A DNA stretch of 27,531 bases from the NCBI RefSeq assembly GCF_015056685.1, contig NZ_SVFW01000050.1:1-27531 (forward strand), read 5' to 3'. Positions 6,624 through 15,066 of this stretch are shown here, piece by piece (positions within the stretch are counted from its first letter, which is position 1; every line of letters starts with the position of its first letter). The DNA comes from Butyrivibrio sp. (GTDB taxonomy: Bacteria; Bacillota; Clostridia; Lachnospirales; Lachnospiraceae). The notes beneath the pieces are model-generated. The model was not told where the DNA came from and did not search any database. It saw nothing but the letters and a program-made list of their open reading frames with translations. The position numbers and the translations under genes are program-made.

Positions 6624-8516
6624 CTATGAATATTTTGCTATAAATTCATCCATAGTAAGGGCTTTGTCAAAATAGTAGCCCTGTAAATAATCACACCCGA
6701 TATCGGTCATCATTTTAGCCATTCCCTCATTTTCTATTCCCTCCGCAGTAATGGAGAAGCCAAGATTTTTGAAGGTAGAGACCATATTGGGAAGCATCTC
6801 ATCCGGACACTTTACATATTCCCACACCAGACTCATATCTATTTTTACATTGATAAAAGGGCATCTCCTGAGCCTTGCAATGTTAGAGTAGCCGCTTCCA
6901 TAATCATCAAGAACAAAATAGAATCCGTTTTCCTGAATAGACTTGATCTGCTTTAGCAAAAGAATATCGTCTACCATGGATTGCTCCGTTACCTCTAAAT
7001 GTATGTATGAAGAGTTTATTCCTTGCGCAGATACTATTGAAGTCAGTCTCTGACTAAGATCCTGCCTCATAAACTGAATAGGGGAAAGATTAACATTTAT
7101 CCAGTTAAGACCCATCTTTTCAATGTCATTCTCGGCAATAAATTTACATACCTTGTCAAGGACCTGTTCTCCAAGCTGATTTATGCTGCCATTTTTCTCT
7201 GCTATAGGAATAAAAAGTCCAGGGGGAATAAGCTTGCCTTCACTATCCCTGATCCTTGCAAGTGCTTCTGCCCCAACTATCTTATGAGTCTTGGCTTCTA
7301 CTATGGGCTGAAGAAATGCCTCAACAAGATCGTTATCAATTGCTGCTTCAAGATTTCTTTTTACTACTGTTCCCTTTTCAGTGTCGCGGATTTCTTTTTC
7401 ACCTAAAGTAACAAAAGACTCACTTCCTGCCCTTGAAAGCTGTGAAAGACTCTCAGTAAGGGCATTAAATACAACATCCGCAGACTGCGCCTTATTTCCG
7501 GGATTTATATATACCATACTCACATCGAGATACAGCTCTGCATTATCAGAGATCCATGGGGAATCAAATCTCTCTTCAATGATATGTCTGATTTTTTCAC
7601 TCTCAAGTTCTAATTCCTCACCTGCAATAAGAGCAAATCGTCCACTGCCGTAATAGAACACCATGACCTTAGGAAAGGTTTCTCTTAGATAGCTCCCGAT
7701 CATGTAAATACCTTCATTCATCTGCCTTGCGCCGTATATATCTCTTATGTCCCTGTAGTTATGGATGACAAATGACAGTATCCTATAAGGTTTTTTTCCG
7801 TTTACCTCTTCAATATAGTCTCTAAGAGCTCTTGAATTAAATACTTTGGAACGTCTCTCCAGGCAGAAATCAGGGTTTTCAAATGAAAGATACAAAATGG
7901 TAACTGCTAAAACGCAGAAGGTATTCATCATAAGTATCTGCGGAAGAAACAGTCTGAACAAAGTGCCTAGAAAAAGAATTGCATTGCACCACAAGAGACT
8001 TATCTTTTCTCTTCTTTGGATCATATTTTTATTGATTAGGATAATAAGTACAGAAAGCAATATATACATCCAGAATTCAAGATAAAGAACCTCATAATAC
8101 GGTCCTGAATGATACCCGTCATCACCAATCCAAAAGATATAATGGGTCCACGGACTTGTAAGGGCAAGTAATATGCAGAGCTGAAGAGGGATTCGCTTAA
8201 GAAAACCCAAAGCTCCTGTATAATACTCTTCTACTTTTACAACTGACAAGGTAAACAAAAAGAACACGTAGCCTCTAAGATAGAACATGCAAAAGAATAA
8301 CGCATTAGAAATAGCAACGATTTCCTTTGAGTAGTCCATGTAATACATATCTACCCATGAGGAAATAAGATTAAGAACAATTGTACTCACTTCCACGAGA
8401 AGAAGCATGAAAAAAGTATGATTCATTCTGTTGGGAACTCGTGGGAGTAAGAAATAATACCCAACAAAAAGAATCAAAAGCAATAAACTTGGAATTGCAT
8501 AGCTCAAATCGTACAT
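6624..8516 (-). CDS. Membrane-anchored EAL-domain c-di-GMP phosphodiesterase with degenerate GGDEF domain
   Basis: A 630-residue protein. Residues 1-215 hold about seven hydrophobic helices (a 7TM-type sensory module). Residues 225-375 have a GGDEF fold whose signature is GSGRF (290-294), so cyclase activity should be lost. Residues 385-630 form an EAL domain with the catalytic set present: E417 of EAL, N475 in NVNLSP, E508 in EVTEQ, D537/D538 in LDDYGSG, K558 in KID, E592 in AEGIEN and Q612 in LQGYYF. It should hydrolyse c-di-GMP to pGpG, with the dead GGDEF perhaps acting as a GTP-sensing or structural module. GGGAGAG precedes the ATG at 8516. The gene appears to be monocistronic, with terminators on both sides. 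Confidence 0.92.
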   Translation of the reverse strand: MYDLSYAIPSLLLLILFVGYYFLLPRVPNRMNHTFFMLLLVEVSTIVLNLISSWVDMYYMDYSKEIVAISNALFFCMFYLRGYVFFLFTLSVVKVEEYYTGALGFLKRIPLQLCILLALTSPWTHYIFWIGDDGYHSGPYYEVLYLEFWMYILLSVLIILINKNMIQRREKISLLWCNAILFLGTLFRLFLPQILMMNTFCVLAVTILYLSFENPDFCLERRSKVFNSRALRDYIEEVNGKKPYRILSFVIHNYRDIRDIYGARQMNEGIYMIGSYLRETFPKVMVFYYGSGRFALIAGEELELESEKIRHIIEERFDSPWISDNAELYLDVSMVYINPGNKAQSADVVFNALTESLSQLSRAGSESFVTLGEKEIRDTEKGTVVKRNLEAAIDNDLVEAFLQPIVEAKTHKIVGAEALARIRDSEGKLIPPGLFIPIAEKNGSINQLGEQVLDKVCKFIAENDIEKMGLNWINVNLSPIQFMRQDLSQRLTSIVSAQGINSSYIHLEVTEQSMVDDILLLKQIKSIQENGFYFVLDDYGSGYSNIARLRRCPFINVKIDMSLVWEYVKCPDEMLPNMVSTFKNLGFSITAEGIENEGMAKMMTDIGCDYLQGYYFDKALTMDEFIAKYS

Positions 8517-8533
8517 AAGAACTCTCCCTAAGA

Positions 8534-8564
8534 GTTATACAATAACATAATCGTTATTAAGTAT
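8534..8564 (-). promoter_or_regulatory. Candidate promoter and inverted-repeat operator upstream of the EAL gene
   Basis: The arms AATAAC and GTTATT (8541-8558, 6-base spacer) are flanked by ATAC and GTAT, forming an imperfect inverted repeat. A candidate -10, TATAAC (8539-8534, minus strand), abuts it, so the repeat would sit in the promoter spacer where a repressor could act. No good -35 is visible. Low confidence. Confidence 0.28.
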
Positions 8565-8616
8565 ATTTATTCATATAATCATGATACACCTCTTTTTATA
8601 CTAATACTATTAAAAA

Positions 8617-8664
8617 ATCCTAACTTCGTGAAAAACTCTTTTAAGTTTCTCAAAAAGTCAGGAT
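8617..8664 (-). terminator. Intrinsic terminator after the NSS transporter gene
   Basis: A long imperfect hairpin pairs ATCCTAAC at its foot with GTCAGGAT and TGAAAAACT higher up with AGTTTCTCA (one mismatch each). On the minus strand it is followed immediately by TTTTTTAATAG. It begins within 10 bases of the transporter stop codon. Confidence 0.85.
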
Positions 8665-8671
8665 CTTTGTA

Positions 8672-10042
8672 TTACTTGAAATATGTTACCAGTCCATATA
8701 CTATCAAAAACGCTATGATCACAGGAAGAACATACTTAAAATACCAGCTTAGTTTTCTGCTTATCTTAAGTCCTTGACCACAGTTGACCTCATTAAGATA
8801 GTTATCAAATCCCCAGCCATATTTAGTCGTACAGAAAATACAGCATATCAGTGCTCCGATTGGAAGCATAAGATTACTCAGTATAAAATCCTCAAGATCC
8901 ATCACTGTATTTCCTGCCTTAAGAGGCTGAAAATCACTAAGAATATTAAAACCAAGGGCACATGGAACAGAACCTACCGTAATTATTGCCCCTGCAATAA
9001 ATGCAGCTTTTTTTCTGTTTGTGTTATGTATATCTATAAAAAAGCTTACGTCATTTTCAAATACACCTACCATAGTAGAAAGCGCTGCAAAATACATAAA
9101 GAGAAAGAACAAACTCCCCCATACTCTTCCTGCAGGAAGTGAGATAAATACGTTAGGAAGTGTAAGGAATATAAGGCTTGGTCCACTATTTGGTGCAACA
9201 CCATAGGCAAAACATGCAGGAATAGTGATGAGTCCTGCCACTACCGCAACAAAGGTATCAAGACCTGCTACAAGAATGGCTTCGCCAGCAAGGCTCCTGT
9301 CCTTTTCGATATAACTTCCAAAAATCTCCATGCTGCCTATTCCAAGACTAAGAGTAAAAAAGCTCTGGTTAAGTGCAGCATACAAAACTTTTCCAATTCC
9401 CACTGCCTTTACATTAGCAATGTTAGGCTTTAAATAAAAAGCTATGCCCTCTTTTGCCGATGGCAGTATAAGTGAATTGATTCCAAGAACGATCATGATA
9501 CATATAAGAGCTATCATCATAAACTTGGTGATCTTCTCAACACCGTTTTGAAGTCCTGATGAACAAATGACAATCGTGATCACCATAGTAATGACCATGT
9601 ACAGTATCATAATATACGGACTATTCATCATGTTCTTGTATATATTTTGTACTCCATCAATATCAGCCTTATCAAAAGCTCCTGTTACCATAAGTACAAA
9701 ATATCTAAGCATCCAACCCGAAACCACTGAATAAAACATAAGCAGAATGTAGTTACCTGCCATTGCCATATATCCGATCAAATGCCATTTACTGCCTTTT
9801 CTTTCAAGCATTTTATATGCCGGCATAATACTTTTTCTCGAGGCTCTGCCCATGGAATACTCCATAGTCATGATCGGAACACCTAGGATCAGCAAAAACA
9901 GTACATAGAACAAAACAAAGATTCCTCCACCATTTTCACCAACCATGTAAGGAAATCTCCAGACATTCCCAATACCTATAGCACATCCGGCTGATAGCAG
10001 AATAAATCCAAGTCTGCTTCCCAAACTTTCACGTTCTTTCAT
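8672..10042 (-). CDS. Sodium-dependent transporter of the NSS/SNF family (LeuT/MhsT type)
   Basis: A 456-residue polytopic membrane protein with roughly eleven hydrophobic helices, the usual size and topology for bacterial neurotransmitter:sodium symporter homologues. The helix-1 signature AIGIGNVWRFPY (residues 21-32), including the unwound GxGN segment and Arg29, matches the Na+ and substrate site of the family. The helix-6 region has NQSFFTLSLGIGSM. These carriers usually import amino acids with Na+; specificity cannot be inferred here. The ATG at 10042 has AGGGG about 10 bases upstream. The gene is flanked by a terminator downstream and a palindromic repeat upstream, so it looks like a single-gene unit. 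Confidence 0.94.
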   Translation of the reverse strand: MKERESLGSRLGFILLSAGCAIGIGNVWRFPYMVGENGGGIFVLFYVLFLLILGVPIMTMEYSMGRASRKSIMPAYKMLERKGSKWHLIGYMAMAGNYILLMFYSVVSGWMLRYFVLMVTGAFDKADIDGVQNIYKNMMNSPYIMILYMVITMVITIVICSSGLQNGVEKITKFMMIALICIMIVLGINSLILPSAKEGIAFYLKPNIANVKAVGIGKVLYAALNQSFFTLSLGIGSMEIFGSYIEKDRSLAGEAILVAGLDTFVAVVAGLITIPACFAYGVAPNSGPSLIFLTLPNVFISLPAGRVWGSLFFLFMYFAALSTMVGVFENDVSFFIDIHNTNRKKAAFIAGAIITVGSVPCALGFNILSDFQPLKAGNTVMDLEDFILSNLMLPIGALICCIFCTTKYGWGFDNYLNEVNCGQGLKISRKLSWYFKYVLPVIIAFLIVYGLVTYFK

Positions 10043-10080
10043 CGCTTTAAACCCCTAAATTATTTTTTACACAGACCTTC

Positions 10081-10089
10081 ATGATACCA
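10081..10089 (-). promoter_or_regulatory. Candidate extended -10 promoter of the NSS transporter gene
   Basis: The minus strand has TGGTATCAT (TG-N-TATCAT), about 40 bases before the start codon. A second TGGTAT lies exactly 20 bases upstream, two helical turns away, which could be a direct-repeat operator. No clear -35 is seen. Confidence 0.35.
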
Positions 10090-10136
10090 TACAATGCATT
10101 TTAATACCAGCTACTATAGCGAAAAGCGTAAAATGA

Positions 10137-10204
10137 GAAGACAGAGGGACGGTTCTTTTGACTTATTGCTTACAATAAGTCAAAAGAACCGTCCCTCTGT
10201 CTTC
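10137..10204. repeat. Perfect 32-bp inverted repeat (REP/MITE-like palindrome)
   Basis: Two 32-base arms (10137-10168 and 10173-10204) are exact reverse complements around a CTTA loop. The core reads gagggacggttcttttgac. From memory, similar gggacggttctttt palindromes recur between genes in many clostridial genomes; whether a RAYT-type transposase mobilises them is my guess. A further partial copy of the outer end (ccctctgtct) follows at 10205-10214. The repeat lies between nagA and the transporter, where its transcript would form a very stable hairpin that could end or protect the nagA message. Confidence 0.85.
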
Positions 10205-10246
10205 CCTCTGTCTCTTTAATGACAATTGTTCCTGATCACTCATCTA

Positions 10247-11401
10247 TCAATAAACGACTATTCCATTCTTGATAACATGCTTAAGTCCGAAATTCTTATC
10301 AAGAATAAGCATATCTGCCTGCTTGCCTTCTGAAATGCTGCCAAGTCTGTCCGATACTCCAAGTACTTTGGCTGGATTAAGGGTGGCAGCACCAATTGCT
10401 GTTCCAAGAGGAATGTTCATCTTGGTGTGGCAGTTTATCATGCAGTCAAAAAGATTTGTTGCAGAACCTGCTATAGTGTCTGTTCCTTTAAGGGTGCACA
10501 AGCTCCCCTTTTTCTCAACATCAAGTCCGCCAAGAGTATAGATGCCATCTTCAAGGCCTGTTGCTCTCATGCTGTCGCTAATGAGCACCATCTTGTCGGC
10601 ACCAATTTCATTAAAGGCAATTCTCACTGCTGCCGGAGCAATATGGATTCCATCACAGATGATTTCACTGGTGACCTTCTTGCTGTCAAAAGCTGCTCCC
10701 ACAACTCCGGGAGCTCTATGTGTAAGGCCGGTCATAGCATTATACAGGTGAACCACATGGCTTGCTCCGTGCTCTATGGCATTCATAGCAGTCTCGTAAT
10801 CTGAATTAGTATGAGCTAGTGATACTATGACCTTGTCCTTGACCGCTTCTATATATTCCGCATAGTCAGGAGATTCTTCCGGAGCAAGTCCTATGATCTT
10901 AACAAGACCATCACCTGCTTCTATAAAACGCTCTGCCATAGCTGCATCAGCTTTCTTTATGAATTCCTCATTCTGAGCTCCTTTTTTGACAGGGCTGATA
11001 AAGGGTCCCTCCATGTTAAAACCAAGAAGCTCAGCGTAGCGACTGTGATCTTTGCCATCACCATCCCTGAACTCTTTACCGGTTTTTATATCACTTATGA
11101 GCTCTTCCTCAGGAAGTGTCATCATTGCAGGGCAAATGGAAGTAATGCCGTTTTTCAGCTCATACTCAGCGATCTTCTTAAAGCCTTCGACAGTGCCATC
11201 GCATACGTCCTCGCCCACAGCGCCGTGGAAATGAAGGTCAATAAGCCCCGGGATAACAAAGTAGTCAGAAGCATCAATGATCTCATCTTCACCAGTCACA
11301 GCTTTAGGTGATATCCTGCTTATCCTGCCATCACTCACCACTACGTTACAATCTTCAAATTCACTGTTATCTCTATAAACATATCCATTAGCAATGATCA
11401 T
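10247..11401 (-). CDS. nagA: N-acetylglucosamine-6-phosphate deacetylase
   Basis: A 384-residue amidohydrolase-fold enzyme that removes the acetyl group from GlcNAc-6-phosphate to give glucosamine-6-phosphate, linking amino-sugar or cell-wall recycling to glycolysis and UDP-GlcNAc synthesis. Visible landmarks are the HxH pair H57/H59 in DLHFHG, the metal ligand E131 in NMEGPF, H197 in AHTNSDY, H218 in HLYNAMTGLTHR and the catalytic D276 in ISDSM. The start at 11401 is preferred over one nine codons upstream because GGGAGGAAG lies just before it. It is the last gene of the rsgA-side operon. No nagB or sugar transporter lies in the window, so it is separated from its usual partners. Confidence 0.95.
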   Translation of the reverse strand: MIIANGYVYRDNSEFEDCNVVVSDGRISRISPKAVTGEDEIIDASDYFVIPGLIDLHFHGAVGEDVCDGTVEGFKKIAEYELKNGITSICPAMMTLPEEELISDIKTGKEFRDGDGKDHSRYAELLGFNMEGPFISPVKKGAQNEEFIKKADAAMAERFIEAGDGLVKIIGLAPEESPDYAEYIEAVKDKVIVSLAHTNSDYETAMNAIEHGASHVVHLYNAMTGLTHRAPGVVGAAFDSKKVTSEIICDGIHIAPAAVRIAFNEIGADKMVLISDSMRATGLEDGIYTLGGLDVEKKGSLCTLKGTDTIAGSATNLFDCMINCHTKMNIPLGTAIGAATLNPAKVLGVSDRLGSISEGKQADMLILDKNFGLKHVIKNGIVVY

Positions 11402-11420
11402 GACATCTTCCTCCCATAAA

Positions 11421-11510
11421 TTCATCACTTAATGCCATCTATAACTCTATATCTGTCACTAATCAATTCATCATCTAATGCCATCTATGACTCTATATCT
11501 GCCTGATCAA
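11421..11510 (-). repeat. Two degenerate tandem copies of the histidine phosphatase gene's 3' end
   Basis: Units at 11421-11466 and 11467-11510 start with ttcatca, as the functional gene end does at 11511. Read on the minus strand in the phosphatase frame, the first encodes ELISDRYRVIDGIK-stop. The second, with a 2-base deletion, encodes ELI..GRYRVIDGIR-stop. The real C-terminus is ESIDGKHRLVDDIK-stop. The two ghost copies are more like each other than like the gene. They fill the gap before nagA and have no start codon of their own. Confidence 0.75.
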
Positions 11511-11514
11511 TTCA

Positions 11515-12090
11515 TCACTTAATGTCATCTACAAGTCTGTGTTTTCCATCAATTGATTCATAAACAAAAATCTCGCAGTTCTTTGGACGAGGTCTCCAGA
11601 TATAACCTCTTTTAATATCCTGAAGATATCCTCTTAAAACTCTGATGATACCGCCATGACAAACCACAAGAACATTCTCATAATCCTTCTTTTCAAGTTC
11701 AGACAAAAATGAACTTGTACGTTCTATCATTTCAGGAATTGTCTCAACTCCCTGTGGTGCCGGGAATATTTCAGGTATTCCCCAGTATCCTGTCATAGGA
11801 AGGCCAACCTTACCATACACAACACCTTCATATTTACCAAAATTTGCCTCTAAGATCCTCTCATCCTTTATGATCTGATCTTCTGCAATATTTCCTACGA
11901 TTGAAGCAGTCTCAACTGCTCTGATAAGAGGGCTGCTGTAAACAGCATCGAACTTTATATCCTTAACCTTTTCTCTGGTAGCTCTTGCCTGCTCTTTGCC
12001 CTTTTCATTAAGGGGAATATCAAGCCTTCCCTGCATTCTGCTCTCTGCGTTGTAATCAGTCTGTCCATGTCTTGTTACATATATCTTCAT
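11515..12090 (-). CDS. Histidine phosphatase family protein (phosphoglycerate mutase-like/CobC-type)
   Basis: A 191-residue member of the histidine phosphatase superfamily. The phospho-accepting His8 sits in the RHG motif (VTRHGQTDYN). R57, E81 in LEANFGKYEG and the second catalytic His145 in VVCHGGIIR complete the active site. The size and isolated context point to a phosphatase and not a glycolytic mutase; the substrate is unknown. The ATG at 12090 follows the rsgA stop by 11 bases, and an AGGAGAT at the end of rsgA is the likely, rather distant, ribosome site. The 3' end has been tandemly duplicated in the gap before nagA. Confidence 0.9.
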   Translation of the reverse strand: MKIYVTRHGQTDYNAESRMQGRLDIPLNEKGKEQARATREKVKDIKFDAVYSSPLIRAVETASIVGNIAEDQIIKDERILEANFGKYEGVVYGKVGLPMTGYWGIPEIFPAPQGVETIPEMIERTSSFLSELEKKDYENVLVVCHGGIIRVLRGYLQDIKRGYIWRPRPKNCEIFVYESIDGKHRLVDDIK

Positions 12091-12101
12091 AAAAACTTTT
12101 C

Positions 12102-13022
12102 TTATCTCCTTGCTTTTTTGCTGTAATCCGGTCTTGCATTTCTAAGCTCATCATACAAAACCTTATAGTTCTCATATCTTACTTTTGAAATTTTGCCTTC
12201 TTCAAGGGCTTTTTTCACACCGCAATCAGGCTCTGCTATATGAGAACAGCCTCCAAATCTGCACTGGGGCTCATACTCTTCAAACTCCGGATAGTACTCC
12301 ATCAGATTTTCCTTGGTCACATCGCGAAGCTCAAGTGATGTAAATCCCGGAGTATCTATGACAAATGTATCAAATCCGTCACCATCAGATAGCTCTTTTA
12401 CGTAAAAGAGCTCTGAATGCCTGGTAGTATTCTTTCCTCTTTCAATCTTTTTACTTAGCTCTCCTGTCTGCATATCAGCATCCGGAACCAGCTTATTCAA
12501 AAGAGACGACTTGCCAACGCCGCTTGGACCGGCAAGAGTAGTTGTCTTTCCCTTTAAAAGAGCCTTAAGCTCATCTAGCCCTTTTTCCTCTTTTACACTT
12601 ATGAAAAGAACCTTATATCCACATTTTTCATAGGCTTTTGTGAGTTCTTCCTGTTCCTCTTTTGTGGCTATATCCTGCTTATTAAAGCAAATGATGACAG
12701 GAAGGTTCTGCCCCCTCATCATGATAAGGAATCTGTCCAAAAGATTAAAGCTCGGATTAGGCTTAACTATAGCAAACAAAATAACCGCCTGATCCACATT
12801 GGCAACAGGCGGTCTAAGTAGCTGACTCTTTCTTGGAAGAATTTCGGTTATATTGCCTAACCTCTTTTCCTCATCAATGATGTCGATATTGGCATCATCA
12901 CCAACAAGGGGTTTTATATTGTCTTTGCGAAAGATGCCTTTTGCCTTACACTCATAGATTTTTTCTTCAACAGTCTCTATGTAGTAAAAGCCGGCAATCC
13001 CCTTTAAAATCTTTCCTCGCAT
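12102..13022 (-). CDS. rsgA: Ribosome small subunit-dependent GTPase A
   Basis: A 306-residue circularly permuted GTPase that checks late maturation of the 30S ribosomal subunit. Its motifs occur in the permuted order G4-G1-G3: NKQD (114-117), then GPSGVGKSS (165-173), then DTPG (223-226). The N-terminal OB-fold precedes them, and the C-terminal zinc knuckle has C254, C259, H261 and C267 (CRFGGCSHIAEPDC). It lies 7 bases after prkC, the standard clostridial order. The rpe gene that often follows rsgA is absent here and is replaced by the histidine phosphatase and nagA. Confidence 0.97.
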   Translation of the reverse strand: MRGKILKGIAGFYYIETVEEKIYECKAKGIFRKDNIKPLVGDDANIDIIDEEKRLGNITEILPRKSQLLRPPVANVDQAVILFAIVKPNPSFNLLDRFLIMMRGQNLPVIICFNKQDIATKEEQEELTKAYEKCGYKVLFISVKEEKGLDELKALLKGKTTTLAGPSGVGKSSLLNKLVPDADMQTGELSKKIERGKNTTRHSELFYVKELSDGDGFDTFVIDTPGFTSLELRDVTKENLMEYYPEFEEYEPQCRFGGCSHIAEPDCGVKKALEEGKISKVRYENYKVLYDELRNARPDYSKKARR

Positions 13023-13029
13023 CTAATGA

Positions 13030-15066
13030 TCAACTCTCCTGGGTGAATGTAACAGCTCTTGTAACTGTATATTCTACACTTTCTCCGCCGGTAGTCTCAC
13101 CAGTCTCAGCATTGGTAGTTGTCGGAGTAGTTGCAGTATAAACAAAAGTAATAGTTCCGGTAGGTGATGTGATACCCTTATAAGTTCCCTGAACTGGGAA
13201 ATCTGATGTTGTTGTACTAAGAAGTGTTGTTCCATCAGATGTTACAAGTGTAACCTTGACCGGAATACCATAGGTGTAATTCTCACCTTCAGTTGGTGCT
13301 GAAATATCAGCGTTATAACTGTATGTAACACTTGCAGGTCCTATTGAAAGTTCCATATTGATAACTGTTCCCGCAGAAACAGAGGTACCAAAAGCTATGC
13401 TCTGTGCACAGATAAGACCTGTAAGATTTGAATCTTCATTGTTGGTTTCTACAATTGTGCCTTCCTGAAGTCCTGCCTCAACAAGAGTAATAACAGCCTC
13501 TTCAGAAGTCATTCCGATAATATTTGGAACAGTAACTTGTCCATCAGCCTTAGCAACAGAAACTTCAGTTGCTGCGCTTGCACTGTAGTTGGCTCCACTA
13601 CTAACATAAACAGTGATCTTGGAACCTGATTTTGCGCGTTCTCCTGCTGCCGGACTTGTTGAAACTACAGTATCCTTGGCAGCTGTATTGGCTGTATCCT
13701 CAGCCTTTTCTACGTTAAAGCCCTTCTCATCAAGAATTGACTTAGCTTCAGCATAGGTCTTGCCATTTACATCAGGTATCAAAATACCATCAGCCGTTTC
13801 TGACTCTGATGTGGCAGATGAAGCAGCACTTGAAGCCTCTGATGCGCTCTCGCTGGCGCTTTCTGAGCCAAAAACTCCAATACTTCTTCCTACAAGCACT
13901 ATAACTATAAATCCGATAAGAATAGCAGAAATAATTGCCATGACAACTGTCATCTTTTCTATTCTGCTGCTATCCTGGCTTCCGCCATTTGATGATGAGC
14001 GTTTTCTTCTCTCTTCGTAGTAGTAATCATCATCAAAATCATCGTAATCTCTACGGGATTTCTTTTTATCCCTGTCGTAATCATCATAATCCTTGTTGTC
14101 ATACTCTCTGACAACATCACGGTTAAGGCGCATCTGCTCTGTATCAGATAATCTGTCCTCGCCCTTAACTGCCTTGCTCTCTTCTGATGTAGCAACTCTT
14201 GTTGCACCCTCTTCATCAGGATCAACAAGTGACACGAAATCCTTGTCCGGAGTGATAAGGGACTTTTTAAGGTCTGTAATAAGCTCTGCTGCGCTCTGAT
14301 ATCTTCTGTCAGGGCTCTTCTGGCAACACTTAAGTACGATCTTCTCAACGCTGATAGGGATATCATCGTTGTAATCAGAGGGGCTTGGAAGTTCCTCCTG
14401 AATATGCTTGATCGCTATAGCTACTGTAGTGTCTCCATTAAACGGAACCCTTCCTGTGAGCATTTCAAAAAGTGTGATACCAAGTGAATAGATATCACTC
14501 TTGGCATCGCTGTATCCGCCCCTTGCCTGCTCAGGTGAAGTATAGTGCACAGATCCCATAACGTTGGAAGTGATAGTGTTGCTGGTTGCAGCCTTGGCAA
14601 TACCAAAGTCCGTAACCTTAACCTTACCATCCTTGGAGATCATAATATTCTGAGGCTTAATATCTCTGTGAATAATATTGTTGTTATGAGCTGCCTCAAG
14701 TCCCATAGCTACCTGAATAGCTATGCTGACTGCTTCCTTAACAGAAAGACGTGCCTTTTTCTCAATATATTTTTTGAGAGTAATGCCATCAACAAGCTCC
14801 ATAACAATGTAGTTGATGCCATCCTCATCTCCAACATCATACACATTAACAATATTTGGATGCATAAGTCCGGCAGTAGACTGCGCCTCTACACGGAACT
14901 TGGATACAAAGTTCTCATTCTCGGAAAATTCCTGTTTGAGAATCTTAACTGCAACCAAACGATTCAATTTATGATCTTTTGCTTTATAAACATCGGACAT
15001 TCCGCCGGTACCTATTTTTTCAAGTACCTCATATCGGTCGCCGATAATCATTCCTATCTTAATCAT
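13030..15066 (-). CDS. prkC: PASTA-domain serine/threonine protein kinase (PrkC/Stk1/PknB type)
   Basis: A 678-residue receptor kinase. The kinase domain (about 10-270) has the G-loop GTGGMSDV, Lys41, HRDIKPQN (133-140) and DFG (153-155). A cytoplasmic juxtamembrane segment (about 320-356) is packed with Asp, Tyr, Lys and Arg (DYDDYDRDKKKSRRD, DDFDDDYYYEE). A single membrane helix spans about 373-393. Outside are a Ser/Ala/Glu linker (401-425), two PASTA repeats (about 427-490 and 510-577) and a Thr-rich beta domain of about 100 residues that I do not recognise. PASTA repeats bind muropeptides and lipid II, so the kinase links wall status to growth. The ATG at 15066 overlaps the prpC stop by 8 bases and uses GGAGG inside prpC. 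Confidence 0.95.
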   Translation of the reverse strand: MIKIGMIIGDRYEVLEKIGTGGMSDVYKAKDHKLNRLVAVKILKQEFSENENFVSKFRVEAQSTAGLMHPNIVNVYDVGDEDGINYIVMELVDGITLKKYIEKKARLSVKEAVSIAIQVAMGLEAAHNNNIIHRDIKPQNIMISKDGKVKVTDFGIAKAATSNTITSNVMGSVHYTSPEQARGGYSDAKSDIYSLGITLFEMLTGRVPFNGDTTVAIAIKHIQEELPSPSDYNDDIPISVEKIVLKCCQKSPDRRYQSAAELITDLKKSLITPDKDFVSLVDPDEEGATRVATSEESKAVKGEDRLSDTEQMRLNRDVVREYDNKDYDDYDRDKKKSRRDYDDFDDDYYYEERRKRSSSNGGSQDSSRIEKMTVVMAIISAILIGFIVIVLVGRSIGVFGSESASESASEASSAASSATSESETADGILIPDVNGKTYAEAKSILDEKGFNVEKAEDTANTAAKDTVVSTSPAAGERAKSGSKITVYVSSGANYSASAATEVSVAKADGQVTVPNIIGMTSEEAVITLVEAGLQEGTIVETNNEDSNLTGLICAQSIAFGTSVSAGTVINMELSIGPASVTYSYNADISAPTEGENYTYGIPVKVTLVTSDGTTLLSTTTSDFPVQGTYKGITSPTGTITFVYTATTPTTTNAETGETTGGESVEYTVTRAVTFTQES

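Noticed and set aside
10137..10204. Considered as a CRISPR repeat or an attachment site
   Set aside because: There is only one palindrome, with no regularly spaced repeats or spacers and no integrase nearby.
11421..11510. Considered as a riboswitch or leader for nagA
   Set aside because: The region is explained by tandem copies of the preceding gene's coding end, and no conserved riboswitch core is visible.
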